Source: Nocardia xishanensis NBRC 101358
GTDB taxonomy: Bacteria > Actinomycetota > Actinomycetes > Mycobacteriales > Mycobacteriaceae
Reading direction: 5' to 3'
Assembly (NCBI RefSeq): GCF_001613365.1
Contig: NZ_BDCF01000007.1
Location: 18,339-82,338, forward strand
Length of the DNA stretch: 64,000 nucleotides
Positions 35,131 to 43,260 of the stretch are shown in pieces. The notes beneath the pieces are model-generated. The model saw only the letters and a list, made by a program, of their open reading frames with translations, ran no database searches and was not told where the DNA came from. The position numbers were made by a program, and so were the translations under genes. Position 1 is the first letter of the stretch, and every line of letters starts with the position of its first letter.

Positions 35131-35213
35131 GTTTCGAGGTTACGGGCGGGCGGCGGGGGATGCTATGTCTCCTTCGGTTCCTGGACATCCGCGTGCTCCG
35201 CCGCTGCGGGCGG

Positions 35214-35903
35214 TCAGTCCGGCGTGCGATCGAGCCTGCCGGTGTCGCGGCGAGCCTGCGGCGCGTGCCAGCCGTAACGGCGGGCCAGCAGACGGAAGCC
35301 GATGGCGAGGCACGCCGCGAGCAGTCCGGTCCACGCCCAGTAGGCGTCGAAGTGCAGCAGCGTGGCGGTGGCGGCGGCGCCGAACAGCGCGGGCACGGCG
35401 TACAGCTCCTGGTCCGGGCGCAACACCCGCGGCACCTCACCGCCGAGCACGTCGCGGATGACGCCGCCGCCGATCGCGGTGACCATGCCGAGCAGCGCGG
35501 CCGTCGGCGCGCCAATCCCTTGGGCATACGCGACCGCGGTGCCGGTCACGCAGAACAGCCCGAGCCCGATGGCGTCGAACACCTCGAGCGGGCCGCGGGT
35601 GAGCCGGCGCGAGGGGTGCTTGAAGAAGATCACCAGCGCGGTGAGCAGCGACGCGCACAGGTAGGTGAGATCGGTGAAGGCGGCGGGCGGGGTGCGGCCG
35701 ATGAGCAGGTCGCGGATGACGCCGCCGCCGAGCGCGGTGCTGCAGGCAAGCACGGCCATCCCGAAGATGTCGAGATTCTTGCGGACCGCGAGCAGCGCGC
35801 CCGACGCCGCGAACGAGATCACCCCGAGCAACTCGCCGATGCGCTGGGCGGCGTTCACTGCGGAATCGAGCTGCGTGGCCATGACGTCCAACCCGGCGAT
35901 CAT
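35214..35903 (-). CDS. TRIC-type cation channel (UPF0126) protein
   Basis: This is a 229-residue membrane protein made of two repeats of three helices. Each repeat contains the family glycine signature: ALGGGVIRDLLIGRTPP and AIGGGVIRDVLGGEVPR. Bacterial members are trimeric potassium-permeable channels. The ATG at 35903 was chosen for its strong AAAGGAG ribosome-binding site at 7 bp; an ATG at 35882 is also in frame. Confidence 0.9.
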   Translation of the reverse strand: MIAGLDVMATQLDSAVNAAQRIGELLGVISFAASGALLAVRKNLDIFGMAVLACSTALGGGVIRDLLIGRTPPAAFTDLTYLCASLLTALVIFFKHPSRRLTRGPLEVFDAIGLGLFCVTGTAVAYAQGIGAPTAALLGMVTAIGGGVIRDVLGGEVPRVLRPDQELYAVPALFGAAATATLLHFDAYWAWTGLLAACLAIGFRLLARRYGWHAPQARRDTGRLDRTPD

Positions 35904-36028
35904 GAAACCGCTCCTTTCCTCTTTCTCCGTCCAGCAGATTTGCACGTCGGTTGCGGATGCTCGGAGCTGGGTCCGTCGCTGAGGAATGACCGTGGCGCCG
36001 CCGACCGGGAATCGGTGAGGATCGGACC

Positions 36029-36088
36029 ATGACGCGGCGTTTCGAGGAGTTGGTCGCCGAGGCCGATGCGGCCCCTGTCGAGGGTTGA
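36029..36088 (+). pseudogene. Possible truncated methyltransferase remnant
   Basis: An ATG with GGTGAGGATCGG upstream starts MTRRFEELVAEADAAPVEG and stops at TGA after 19 codons. This resembles the conserved N-terminus of a common actinobacterial SAM-dependent methyltransferase, which normally continues WDFSWLDGRATEERP. Just past the stop, another frame reads AAWLRRRRGAEGPP, a loose echo of that continuation. The LysE gene begins on the other strand within 100 bp, so the rest of the gene is missing. A short functional peptide cannot be excluded. Confidence 0.45.
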
Positions 36089-36182
36089 TGCCGCGTGGTT
36101 GCGGCGACGCCGTGGGGCCGAGGGGCCGCCCGCACCGTGCGGCCCCGAACGGTGGCCGGCGCCGCGTGGCCTCGGTGCCCCG

Positions 36183-36827
36183 TCAGGCTGGGACAGGACG
36201 CGCGCGGTCGGTGGCGAGCAGCACCGCGATCGATCCCAGCATCGTGCCCATCACGTACCGCTGGGCCCGCAACCACAGCGGCCGTCCCGTGAGGAAGCCC
36301 GAGATCGTGCCTGCGGCGAGCACGATGACGCCGTTCACCGTCAACGCGACGGCGATCTGCACCGCGCCGAGGCACAGGCTCTGAAGCCAGATCAGCCCGC
36401 GCTCGGGCACGACGAACTGCGGGATCAGCGCGAGGTACATGATCGCGATCTTCGGGTTGAGCAGGTTGGTGACCAGGCCCATGGCGAAGAGCCTGCGCGC
36501 TGGGTCGGCGGGCAGCTGCGACGGCGCGAACACCGAGACGCCGCCAGGCCGCAGCGCCTGCCAGGCCAGCCACAGCAGGTAGGCCGCGCCCGCCAGCTTC
36601 ACCGCGAGGTACAGCCCCGACACCACCGCGAACACCGCGGTGATGCCAGCGGCAGCGGCGGCGAGATAGACGCCGAAACCGGCCGCCACCCCGGTCAACG
36701 ACACCAGACCGGCCCGTCGTCCCTGGGAAACCGTGCGGGAGACCAGGTACATCATGTTGGGTCCCGGGGTGAGCACCATGCCGAGCGCGGCCGCAGCCAC
36801 GCCGAGGATAGCCGCTGTTTCGATCAT
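36183..36827 (-). CDS. LysE/RhtB-family amino-acid exporter
   Basis: This is a 214-residue exporter with about six hydrophobic helices and the family motif TPGPNMMYLVSRTVSQGRRAGL close to the N-terminus, then VKLAGAAYLLWLAWQALR and LVTNLLNPKIAIMYLALIPQFV. Members export basic amino acids, homoserine or threonine, driven by the proton gradient; the substrate here is not known. The ATG at 36827 was used; longer frames run into the divergent helicase gene region. Confidence 0.88.
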   Translation of the reverse strand: MIETAAILGVAAAALGMVLTPGPNMMYLVSRTVSQGRRAGLVSLTGVAAGFGVYLAAAAAGITAVFAVVSGLYLAVKLAGAAYLLWLAWQALRPGGVSVFAPSQLPADPARRLFAMGLVTNLLNPKIAIMYLALIPQFVVPERGLIWLQSLCLGAVQIAVALTVNGVIVLAAGTISGFLTGRPLWLRAQRYVMGTMLGSIAVLLATDRARPVPA

Positions 36828-37070
36828 GCCCACGATCGTCGCCGACCGAGGCGAACCGCGTCTCGGTCCACTTCGAGGCCGGTGGACTCCCGCCGTGACC
36901 GGCGCGACGGAACAAAAAGGCGGCGGCCTACGCTGGTATCTCCGGAGCCGAACCCCGCTGCGCACACCCACCGCAGCCTGCGGGTTGTCGGTGGGCCAGG
37001 GGAGAATGAGCGCCGAAGCCGGCGCGCACGGGCGAACGACGCCCGCACCCGCCCGATACGAGGAGAGACT

Positions 37071-38729
37071 GTGACCGACGGTCCGCTGATCGTTCAGAGT
37101 GACAAGACGCTGCTGCTGGAGGTCGACCACGAGCTGGCCGACGCGGCGCGCCAGTCCATCGCGCCGTTCGCCGAGCTGGAACGGGCGCCCGAGCACGTGC
37201 ACACCTACCGGGTGACGCCGCTGGCGCTGTGGAACGCACGCGCGGCCGGGCACGACGCCGAGCAGGTGGTCGACGCTCTGGTCAGCTTCTCCCGGTACGC
37301 GGTCCCGCAGCCGCTGCTCGTCGACGTCGTCGACACGATGGCCAGGTACGGCAGGCTGCAGCTGGTCAAGCATCCCGCGCACGGCCTGACGCTGGTCAGC
37401 CTGGATCGCGCGGTGCTCGAAGAGGTGCTGCGGCACAAGAAGATCGCGCCCATGCTCGGCGCGCGCATCGACGAGGACACCGTGGTGGTGCACCCGTCCG
37501 AGCGCGGCCGGATCAAGCAGATGCTGCTCAAGATCGGCTGGCCCGCCGAGGACCTGGCGGGCTACGTCGACGGCGAGGCGCATCACATCGAGCTCGACTA
37601 CACCGGCGGCCACTGGCATCTACGCGACTACCAGCAGATGGCCGCGGACTCGTTCTGGGCGGGCGGCTCCGGCGTGGTCGTGCTCCCGTGCGGCGCGGGC
37701 AAGACGATGGTCGGCGCCGCGGCGATGGCCAAGGCCAAGGCCACCACGCTGATCTTGGTGACCAATACCGTCGCGGGCAGGCAGTGGCGGCGCGAGCTGC
37801 TGGCCCGCACCTCGCTGACCGAGGACGAGATCGGCGAGTACTCGGGCGAGCGCAAGGAGATCCGGCCGGTCACCATCGCGACCTACCAGGTGATCACCCG
37901 CCGCACCAAGGGCGAGTACAAGCACCTGGAGCTGTTCGACAGCCGCGACTGGGGCCTGGTCATCTACGACGAGGTGCACCTGTTGCCCGCGCCGGTCTTC
38001 CGGATGACCGCGGACCTCCAGTCGCGCCGCAGGCTCGGCCTCACCGCCACGCTGGTGCGCGAGGACGGACGCGAGGGCGACGTATTCTCGCTGATCGGCC
38101 CGAAGCGCTACGACGCGCCGTGGAAGGACATCGAGGCGCAGGGCTGGATCGCCCCGGCCGACTGCATCGAGGTGCGGGTGACGCTCACCGACGCCGAGCG
38201 GATGGCCTACGCGACCGCGGAGCCGGAGGAGCGCTACAAGCTGTGCTCGACCGCGCGAACCAAAATCGCCGTGGTGGAATCGATTCTGGCCAGACATCAG
38301 GACGCGCCGAGCCTGGTGATCGGCGCCTATCTGGAACAGCTCGACGAATTGGGCGCGGATTTGAACGCGCCCGTGATTCAGGGTTCGACGAAAACCAAAG
38401 AGCGCGAAGAACTTTTCGACGCGTTCCGGCGCGGCGAGATTCCGGTGCTCGTGGTGAGCAAGGTCGCCAACTTCTCCATCGATCTGCCGGAAGCCTCCGT
38501 GGCGGTACAGGTTTCGGGTACGTTCGGTTCGCGACAGGAGGAGGCGCAGCGGCTGGGCAGGCTGTTGCGGCCGAAGCAGGGCGGCGGGCAGGCGCACTTC
38601 TATTCGGTGGTCGCCCGCGACACCCTCGATGCCGAATACGCCGCGCACCGTCAGCGTTTTCTCGCCGAACAGGGCTACGCCTATCGCATCACCGACGCCG
38701 ACGATCTGCTCGGACCTGCCATCGGATAA
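37071..38729 (+). CDS. ercc3: XPB/ERCC3-type DNA repair helicase
   Basis: This superfamily 2 helicase of 552 residues is the bacterial homologue of TFIIH subunit XPB and unwinds DNA 3'-5'. It has an N-terminal damage-recognition-like domain (about 1-180), Walker A PCGAGKTM, the DEVH box VIYDEVHLLPA, GLTATLVREDG, and C-terminal motifs ending SGTFGSRQEEAQRLGRLLRPK. The GTG at 37071 follows AGGAGA; a longer in-frame extension upstream overlaps the LysE gene antisense and is not protein-like. The XPB-associated protein gene lies about 4.5 kb downstream, whereas in M. tuberculosis the two are adjacent (Rv0861c, Rv0862c). Confidence 0.94.
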   Translation: MTDGPLIVQSDKTLLLEVDHELADAARQSIAPFAELERAPEHVHTYRVTPLALWNARAAGHDAEQVVDALVSFSRYAVPQPLLVDVVDTMARYGRLQLVKHPAHGLTLVSLDRAVLEEVLRHKKIAPMLGARIDEDTVVVHPSERGRIKQMLLKIGWPAEDLAGYVDGEAHHIELDYTGGHWHLRDYQQMAADSFWAGGSGVVVLPCGAGKTMVGAAAMAKAKATTLILVTNTVAGRQWRRELLARTSLTEDEIGEYSGERKEIRPVTIATYQVITRRTKGEYKHLELFDSRDWGLVIYDEVHLLPAPVFRMTADLQSRRRLGLTATLVREDGREGDVFSLIGPKRYDAPWKDIEAQGWIAPADCIEVRVTLTDAERMAYATAEPEERYKLCSTARTKIAVVESILARHQDAPSLVIGAYLEQLDELGADLNAPVIQGSTKTKEREELFDAFRRGEIPVLVVSKVANFSIDLPEASVAVQVSGTFGSRQEEAQRLGRLLRPKQGGGQAHFYSVVARDTLDAEYAAHRQRFLAEQGYAYRITDADDLLGPAIG

Positions 38730-38769
38730 GCGGAGGCAAATCCTCCGCAACGTGTGCTAGGAAAGAAAC

Positions 38770-39438
38770 GTGCGACGCTTCGAATTCGCGGTGGACCGCA
38801 GGCATGCCCATGCGGTGAACGAAGTGTTCGCCGATCTGCGCCGGTTGCGCATCGTGGCGATCGCCGCGGCCGTCGTCTCCGCCGCCGTGACGGCCTATCT
38901 CGTCTGGCTGGACCATCCGTGGTCCTACCTGCTCGCGGTCGCCTCCGCGCTCGGCGCGGTGACCTCGCTGTGGGTGGCGCTGTGGGCGCCGCACCGGTCG
39001 AGCATCGACAGGCTCTACGCCGATGGCGAGCTCGTACCCGCCGTGGTGTCGGAGACCTATCCGAGCGGGGTCGTGTTGCTCGCGCTCGTCGATGTGTCGA
39101 CACCCGAAGCGGCCGATCCGCGCTATGCGCTGGTGACCCGGAAGGTGCGGGATCTGCCCGGTCACCAGAAGCGCGCCGGGGAGCGGGTGCCTTCGGTCGC
39201 CATCCGCACCGACCGCGCGCCGCGCCAGATCGGGGAGCGCTGGCAGTCGGTGAGCGCCATGCCGATCGCATGGGGGACAAGGGACGGCCAGGTCATCGAT
39301 CGGGCGCGCGCCGCCATCAGCGAGGTCGAATGGCGGTTGCTCACCGACAATCTCGCGCTCGCCGCGCAGGTTCGCCGCACCTCGGCCAAGCGCCTGCTGC
39401 TCGATCCGCAGCAGCTGCCGGACGATCTCGGCAACTGA
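38770..39438 (+). CDS. Two-helix membrane protein, DUF3239-like
   Basis: This 222-residue protein has a charged N-terminus (RRFEFAVDRRHAHAVNEVF), two membrane helices (IVAIAAAVVSAAVTAYLVWL and LLAVASALGAVTSLWVALW) and a soluble C-terminal domain of about 140 residues beginning PHRSSIDRLYADGELVPAVV. The layout and this last segment resemble the actinobacterial DUF3239 family, judged from memory. The function is unknown. It starts with GTG 40 bp after the XPB gene behind GGAAAGAAAC and may be cotranscribed with it. Confidence 0.65.
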   Translation: MRRFEFAVDRRHAHAVNEVFADLRRLRIVAIAAAVVSAAVTAYLVWLDHPWSYLLAVASALGAVTSLWVALWAPHRSSIDRLYADGELVPAVVSETYPSGVVLLALVDVSTPEAADPRYALVTRKVRDLPGHQKRAGERVPSVAIRTDRAPRQIGERWQSVSAMPIAWGTRDGQVIDRARAAISEVEWRLLTDNLALAAQVRRTSAKRLLLDPQQLPDDLGN

Positions 39439-39496
39439 CCCGGCCGGGCATCGCGCGACACGCCGAGCCCGCGTAGCCGCGAATTAGACTGCCCCG

Positions 39497-40135
39497 ATGG
39501 TTCCCATGACCAACCTGCTGGCGTTCATGGCCGCGGCCACTCTCATCGTCGTCGTACCCGGTCCTGGCGTGTTGTTCACCGTCGGGCGGGCGCTGGCCCT
39601 CGGCAGGCGTGCCGCGCTGATCTCGGCCGTCGGCCATTGCCTCGGCGTGCTGATCTGCCTGATCTTCGTCGCGATCGGTCTCGGCACGTTGCTCGCCGCG
39701 TCGTCGCTGGCGCTCAGCGTGGTGAAGTTCGCGGGCGCGCTGTATCTCGTCTATCTGGGCGTGCAGGCGATTCGGGAACGCAAGGCGTTGCGGGACGCGC
39801 TCGGCGCGAGCGTCGACACCGTCGCCGACGGACGGGTCTTCCGGCAGAGCGTCGTCGTCGGGGTGACCAATCCGAAGGGCATCGTGTTCTTCTCCGCCGT
39901 GCTGCCGCATTTCATCGATCCGGCCTCCGGTTCGCTGCCGTTGCAGCTCGTCGTCCTCGGGACGGTGTTCCTCGCCATCGCGCTCGTCTCCGACAGCGCG
40001 TGGGCGCTGCTGGCGGCCTCGGCCCGCAACTGGTTCGCCAGGTCGCCGCGTAGGCTCGAAGCCGTCGGCGGTGCGGGCGGCGCGATGATCGTCGGGCTCG
40101 GCGCGTCGGTGGCGCTCAGCGGCACGGCGGACTGA
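39497..40135 (+). CDS. LysE-family transporter
   Basis: A second LysE/RhtB exporter, 212 residues, with VVPGPGVLFTVGRALALGRRAAL as the family motif, about six helices, VKFAGALYLVYLGVQAIRER and GVTNPKGIVFFSAVLPHFID. It shares the fold of the exporter at 36183-36827 but the two differ throughout, so this is not a recent duplication. A TAGACT -10 box lies 6 bp before the ATG, so the mRNA is probably leaderless. The substrate is unknown. Confidence 0.88.
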   Translation: MVPMTNLLAFMAAATLIVVVPGPGVLFTVGRALALGRRAALISAVGHCLGVLICLIFVAIGLGTLLAASSLALSVVKFAGALYLVYLGVQAIRERKALRDALGASVDTVADGRVFRQSVVVGVTNPKGIVFFSAVLPHFIDPASGSLPLQLVVLGTVFLAIALVSDSAWALLAASARNWFARSPRRLEAVGGAGGAMIVGLGASVALSGTAD

Positions 40136-40206
40136 ACCGGCTACCATCCACCTGCGCGGTACGTCGGTACCGGAATCGGGGTGTGGTGGAAAGGGGCGGT
40201 GGTCGA

Positions 40207-41598
40207 ATGAGGTTGTCCGGCTTGGTGTGTGGTGTGGTGGCCGCCTTGCTGCTCACGGCAGCCGGGCCCGCGAACGCCGATCCGTTCGTCGGCGCTCCCG
40301 GCCTGGACGATCCCTACTACCCGATGGACGGCAACGGCGGCTACGACGTGGTCCACTACGACGTCACCATCGACTACGACCCGCCGACCTATCAGCTCAC
40401 CGGCACCGCCCGCATCGCCGCCGTCGCGACGCAGGCGTTGCGCGCGTTCAATCTCGACTTCGCCGGGCCGGAGGTGCGGATGGTCTCGGTGAACCATCAG
40501 CCCGCCTCCTTCGACCGCAACGGCGAGCACGAGCTGACCGTCACGCCGCTGCTGCCGATCCTGCCCGGGTTGCCGTTCACGGTGACCGTCGACTACGCGG
40601 GCGAGATGACCAACACTGTGGGGGAGGGCTGGACCTTCGCGCCGAGCGGCGGCGCGTTCGTCGCGGGCGAGCCGCACTCCGCGACCACCTGGTACCCGCT
40701 CAACGACACCCCATTGGACAAGGCAACCTTCGCGCTGCACGCCACGGTGCCCGCCGAGTGGGAGGTCATGTCCAACGGACTTCGCACGCAGAACACGGTG
40801 GTCGCCGACAAGCGCACGGTCAGCTGGGAATCGCGGGTTCCGGTCCTGGGCTACCTGACAACCGTCGCCATCGACCACTTCAGCTTCCTCGACCAACGGC
40901 GCGCCAACGGTACCCCGCTGGTGAGCGCCTTCGCGCCCGATGCCGAGCACAACAGGGAGTACGAGGAGCGGTTGCCCGAGATCCTCGATTTCGCCGAGCA
41001 GCTCTACGGGCCGTACCCGTTCGAGGCCGGCGGCGGTATCTACGTCGACGCCGACATCTTGTTCTCCCTGGAGACCCAGACCCGGCCGATCTACTCGCCG
41101 CGCAGCGACCTGCAGACCGTGGTGCACGAGATCGCGCACCAGTGGTGGGGCGACGCGGTGTCGGTGCGGCAATGGTCCGACATCTGCCTGAACGAGTGCT
41201 TCGCCAGTTACACCGCCGACTACCTGTGGCCGGAGCGGATGGAAGGCGAGGACGTCGACGCGCAGTATCGCGAGACCATCGCGAAATGGTATGACAAACA
41301 ACGCTTCTGGGATATCCCGCTGGAAAATCCCGGCGCTGGTTTCGAATTCACCTCGGTCTACTACCGCGGCCCGCTCTTCCTGCACGCGCTGCGCAAGCAA
41401 ATCGGTGACGACGCGTTCTTCGGCGCGACAAGGGAATTCCTCGCCAGGCACGCCTACGGGAACGCGTCGATGCCCGAGTTCCGCACCTTTGTGCAGTCGA
41501 AGACCGGGACGGATCTGACCGGCTTCTTCGACGCGTGGCTGAATCAGACCTCCCCGCCCGCCGACGAATATTTGTACCCCGGCGACCTGCGACTCTGA
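40207..41598 (+). CDS. Secreted M1-family zinc metallopeptidase
   Basis: This protein of 463 residues carries a Sec signal peptide (RLSGLVCGVVAALLLTAAGPANA, cleavage about residue 26). The zinc site is VVHEIAHQWWG with the third ligand 18 residues on in LNECFASY; this HExxH-18-E pattern and preceding ETQTRPIYS (in place of GAMEN) fit the M1 aminopeptidase family. The C-terminal helical domain is short, so it is a compact member compared with the usual 600-900 residues. It probably trims peptides outside the cell. The ATG at 40207 lies 9 bp after AAAGGGG. Confidence 0.88.
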   Translation: MRLSGLVCGVVAALLLTAAGPANADPFVGAPGLDDPYYPMDGNGGYDVVHYDVTIDYDPPTYQLTGTARIAAVATQALRAFNLDFAGPEVRMVSVNHQPASFDRNGEHELTVTPLLPILPGLPFTVTVDYAGEMTNTVGEGWTFAPSGGAFVAGEPHSATTWYPLNDTPLDKATFALHATVPAEWEVMSNGLRTQNTVVADKRTVSWESRVPVLGYLTTVAIDHFSFLDQRRANGTPLVSAFAPDAEHNREYEERLPEILDFAEQLYGPYPFEAGGGIYVDADILFSLETQTRPIYSPRSDLQTVVHEIAHQWWGDAVSVRQWSDICLNECFASYTADYLWPERMEGEDVDAQYRETIAKWYDKQRFWDIPLENPGAGFEFTSVYYRGPLFLHALRKQIGDDAFFGATREFLARHAYGNASMPEFRTFVQSKTGTDLTGFFDAWLNQTSPPADEYLYPGDLRL

Positions 41599-41604
41599 TC
41601 CGGG

Positions 41605-42444
41605 TCAGTCCCGCACTCGCTCCTCCGCCCGCCGCACCCACCGCTGCGCCCGGTCGAGCTGACGCTGCGCCGCGCGCAACTTCTCTTGGGCGCCGCGTTC
41701 GGCGGTGCGGGCGAATTGCTTCTCCTGCTCGGCGTGCTCGAGTTCGGCGCGTAGCCCGGTGATCCTGTCCTCGATCTCCGTGCGCCGCGCCGCCGTCTCG
41801 TCGGCCTCCCGCTGTGCCGAATCCACTGCGGCCGCAGCGGATTCGAGGGTGGCGCGGGCGTCCTCCAGCTCCTGCTCCGCCTCCTCGTCGCGCTGCTTCT
41901 CCGGCTTCTCGCGCGCCTTCTTCTTCGACGGCGCAGAACCTTTGCCGTCCACCGCGACCAGTGCGGGACCGGTGGGCCCGAAACCCTCGTAGTTCGCGGC
42001 GGTGGCCAGCGTGCCGGTGCGCACCTGCTCGGCGACCTCCGGATCGGCAAGTGCCGCGGTCAGGGTCTGCCCCACCTCGCGCAGGACGCTTTCGCTCACC
42101 GGTTTGCCCGCCTCGCCTGCCAGCGCCCCCGCCCGCCGGGCCAGCGCGTTGACCACCTGTTGCCGCTGCGTGGTGAGGGTGCGCAGCTGGTCGCCGGACA
42201 GCTTGCGCTGCGCCGTGCGCAGGGCGTCGCCGAGCCGCAGCAGGGCGTCCACCTCGTCCGGGACCGAGCGGGCGAGCAGATTCACCGCCCACGCGGTCAC
42301 CGTCGGCTTGCGCAGCTTGCCGATGGCGGACGCGAGCTCTTTGTCGCCCGCCTCTTTGGCCTCGGCGACTCGCGCGGCGCGCGCCGCGACGAACTCGGTG
42401 GGCTGCACCGCGTAGAGCTCGCCGGCGACGTCCTCGAGCGTCAT
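41605..42444 (-). CDS. Coiled-coil protein of unknown function
   Basis: This is a 279-residue protein. The N-terminal ~165 residues look globular and helical (AVQPTEFVAARAARVAEAKEAG, RKPTVTAWAVNLLAR). A Lys-rich hinge (APSKKKAREKPEKQRDEEAE) leads to a long coiled coil to the C-terminus with heptad-like Glu/Ala/Arg. The pattern matches uncharacterised actinobacterial proteins annotated as hypothetical. TACGCT ends 8 bp before the ATG, suggesting a leaderless mRNA. A TetR-type palindrome lies 51 bp upstream, between this gene and a small divergent frame. Confidence 0.75.
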   Translation of the reverse strand: MTLEDVAGELYAVQPTEFVAARAARVAEAKEAGDKELASAIGKLRKPTVTAWAVNLLARSVPDEVDALLRLGDALRTAQRKLSGDQLRTLTTQRQQVVNALARRAGALAGEAGKPVSESVLREVGQTLTAALADPEVAEQVRTGTLATAANYEGFGPTGPALVAVDGKGSAPSKKKAREKPEKQRDEEAEQELEDARATLESAAAAVDSAQREADETAARRTEIEDRITGLRAELEHAEQEKQFARTAERGAQEKLRAAQRQLDRAQRWVRRAEERVRD

Positions 42445-42494
42445 ACCTGCCAAGCGTAACGACGGGCCGCCGTCGGACGACACAGTCGTCGTAT

Positions 42495-42508
42495 TGGACG
42501 AACGTCCA
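42495..42508. promoter_or_regulatory. TetR-type palindrome TGGACG-AA-CGTCCA
   Basis: Perfect 6-bp arms around AA, 51 bp from the coiled-coil gene start and 32 bp from a small ORF. It differs at one base from the core of the operator-like palindrome at 56813-56830 next to a TetR gene, so both may be bound by that protein. Confidence 0.6.
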
Positions 42509-42539
42509 CCATGTGGGCGATCTGCGAGAGGCATTGCTA

Positions 42540-42629
42540 GTGAACTACTTTGGTCTGCAACTGCTCGGTCAACTGATCCCGCGCGTACTCGGCTTCGCGA
42601 TCTTGGGAATGTACGGCGCCGGCTTCTGA
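42540..42629 (+). CDS. Possible 29-residue membrane peptide
   Basis: GTG at 42540 with GAGAGG upstream opens a 29-codon frame ending TGA: it reads MNYFGLQLLGQLIPRVLGFA and finishes ILGMYGAGF. It is hydrophobic throughout with one Arg, like small membrane peptides. It is adjacent to the TetR-type palindrome. Length alone cannot prove coding. Confidence 0.35.
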   Translation: MNYFGLQLLGQLIPRVLGFAILGMYGAGF

Positions 42630-42732
42630 GCCACGCCACGTCGTTCGACGAGGCTGATGCGGCCACCGCGATCGTGAAGGTATCCTCACCGCGTTCACGC
42701 CCGTGGACGTATTCGGTGAGAGAGGTTTTCCC

Positions 42733-43260
42733 GTGAAGTTCCCAGGAACGAGGCTGCTGGCACGTGTCGTGCTCGCCCTCCTGGCGGTGGCCGCGCTCGC
42801 GGCCGCGGTGACCGGCTGTTCTGCGATCGACAACGCGACCAAGTCCGACGTGGCCAAGACGAAGGTCGGTGACTGCATCAACATCACCGACAACTCGCCC
42901 ACCGCGACCGAGGGCGAGCCGATCGATTGCTCCTCGCCCAAGGCCGTGTACAAGGTGCACCAGAGCTTCGACCAACAGACCGAATGCGCGTCGAAGGAGT
43001 ACACCAGCTACACCGAGCAGCTGGCCAGCGGCGGCACGGCGTTCCTGTGCCTAGCGCCCAACTTCGCCCAGGGCGCTTGCTACAACGATGTCGGCACCTC
43101 GCCGTACAAGTGGGTGGACTGCTCCTCCACCGAGGCCACCTTCAAGGTCCTGCAGCGCGTGGACGGCCAGACCGACGAACTGCTCTGCGAGAGCGCCGAG
43201 GAGTTCATCACCGTCTCCGACCCCAAGACCCTGTTCTGCGTGGGCAAGCCCAACAGCTGA
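42733..43260 (+). CDS. Putative lipoprotein, LppU/SCO3897-like
   Basis: This is a 175-residue exported protein. The GTG at 42733 with GAGAGAGG upstream gives a signal sequence ending LAAAVTGC, so the Cys near residue 27 would be acylated. The mature part has two similar halves with conserved Cys: KVGDCINITDNSP...IDCSSPKAVYKV and ACYNDVGTSPYKWVDCSS.EATFKV, suggesting disulphides. The VGDC-D-C-pattern resembles the LppU family. The role is unknown. It ends directly against the convergent gene at 43261. Confidence 0.75.
   Translation: MKFPGTRLLARVVLALLAVAALAAAVTGCSAIDNATKSDVAKTKVGDCINITDNSPTATEGEPIDCSSPKAVYKVHQSFDQQTECASKEYTSYTEQLASGGTAFLCLAPNFAQGACYNDVGTSPYKWVDCSSTEATFKVLQRVDGQTDELLCESAEEFITVSDPKTLFCVGKPNS

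Noticed and set aside
36066..37070. In-frame N-terminal extension of the XPB helicase
   Set aside because: It overlaps lysE on the other strand, is compositionally a shadow, and the GTG at 37071 has a good ribosome-binding site.
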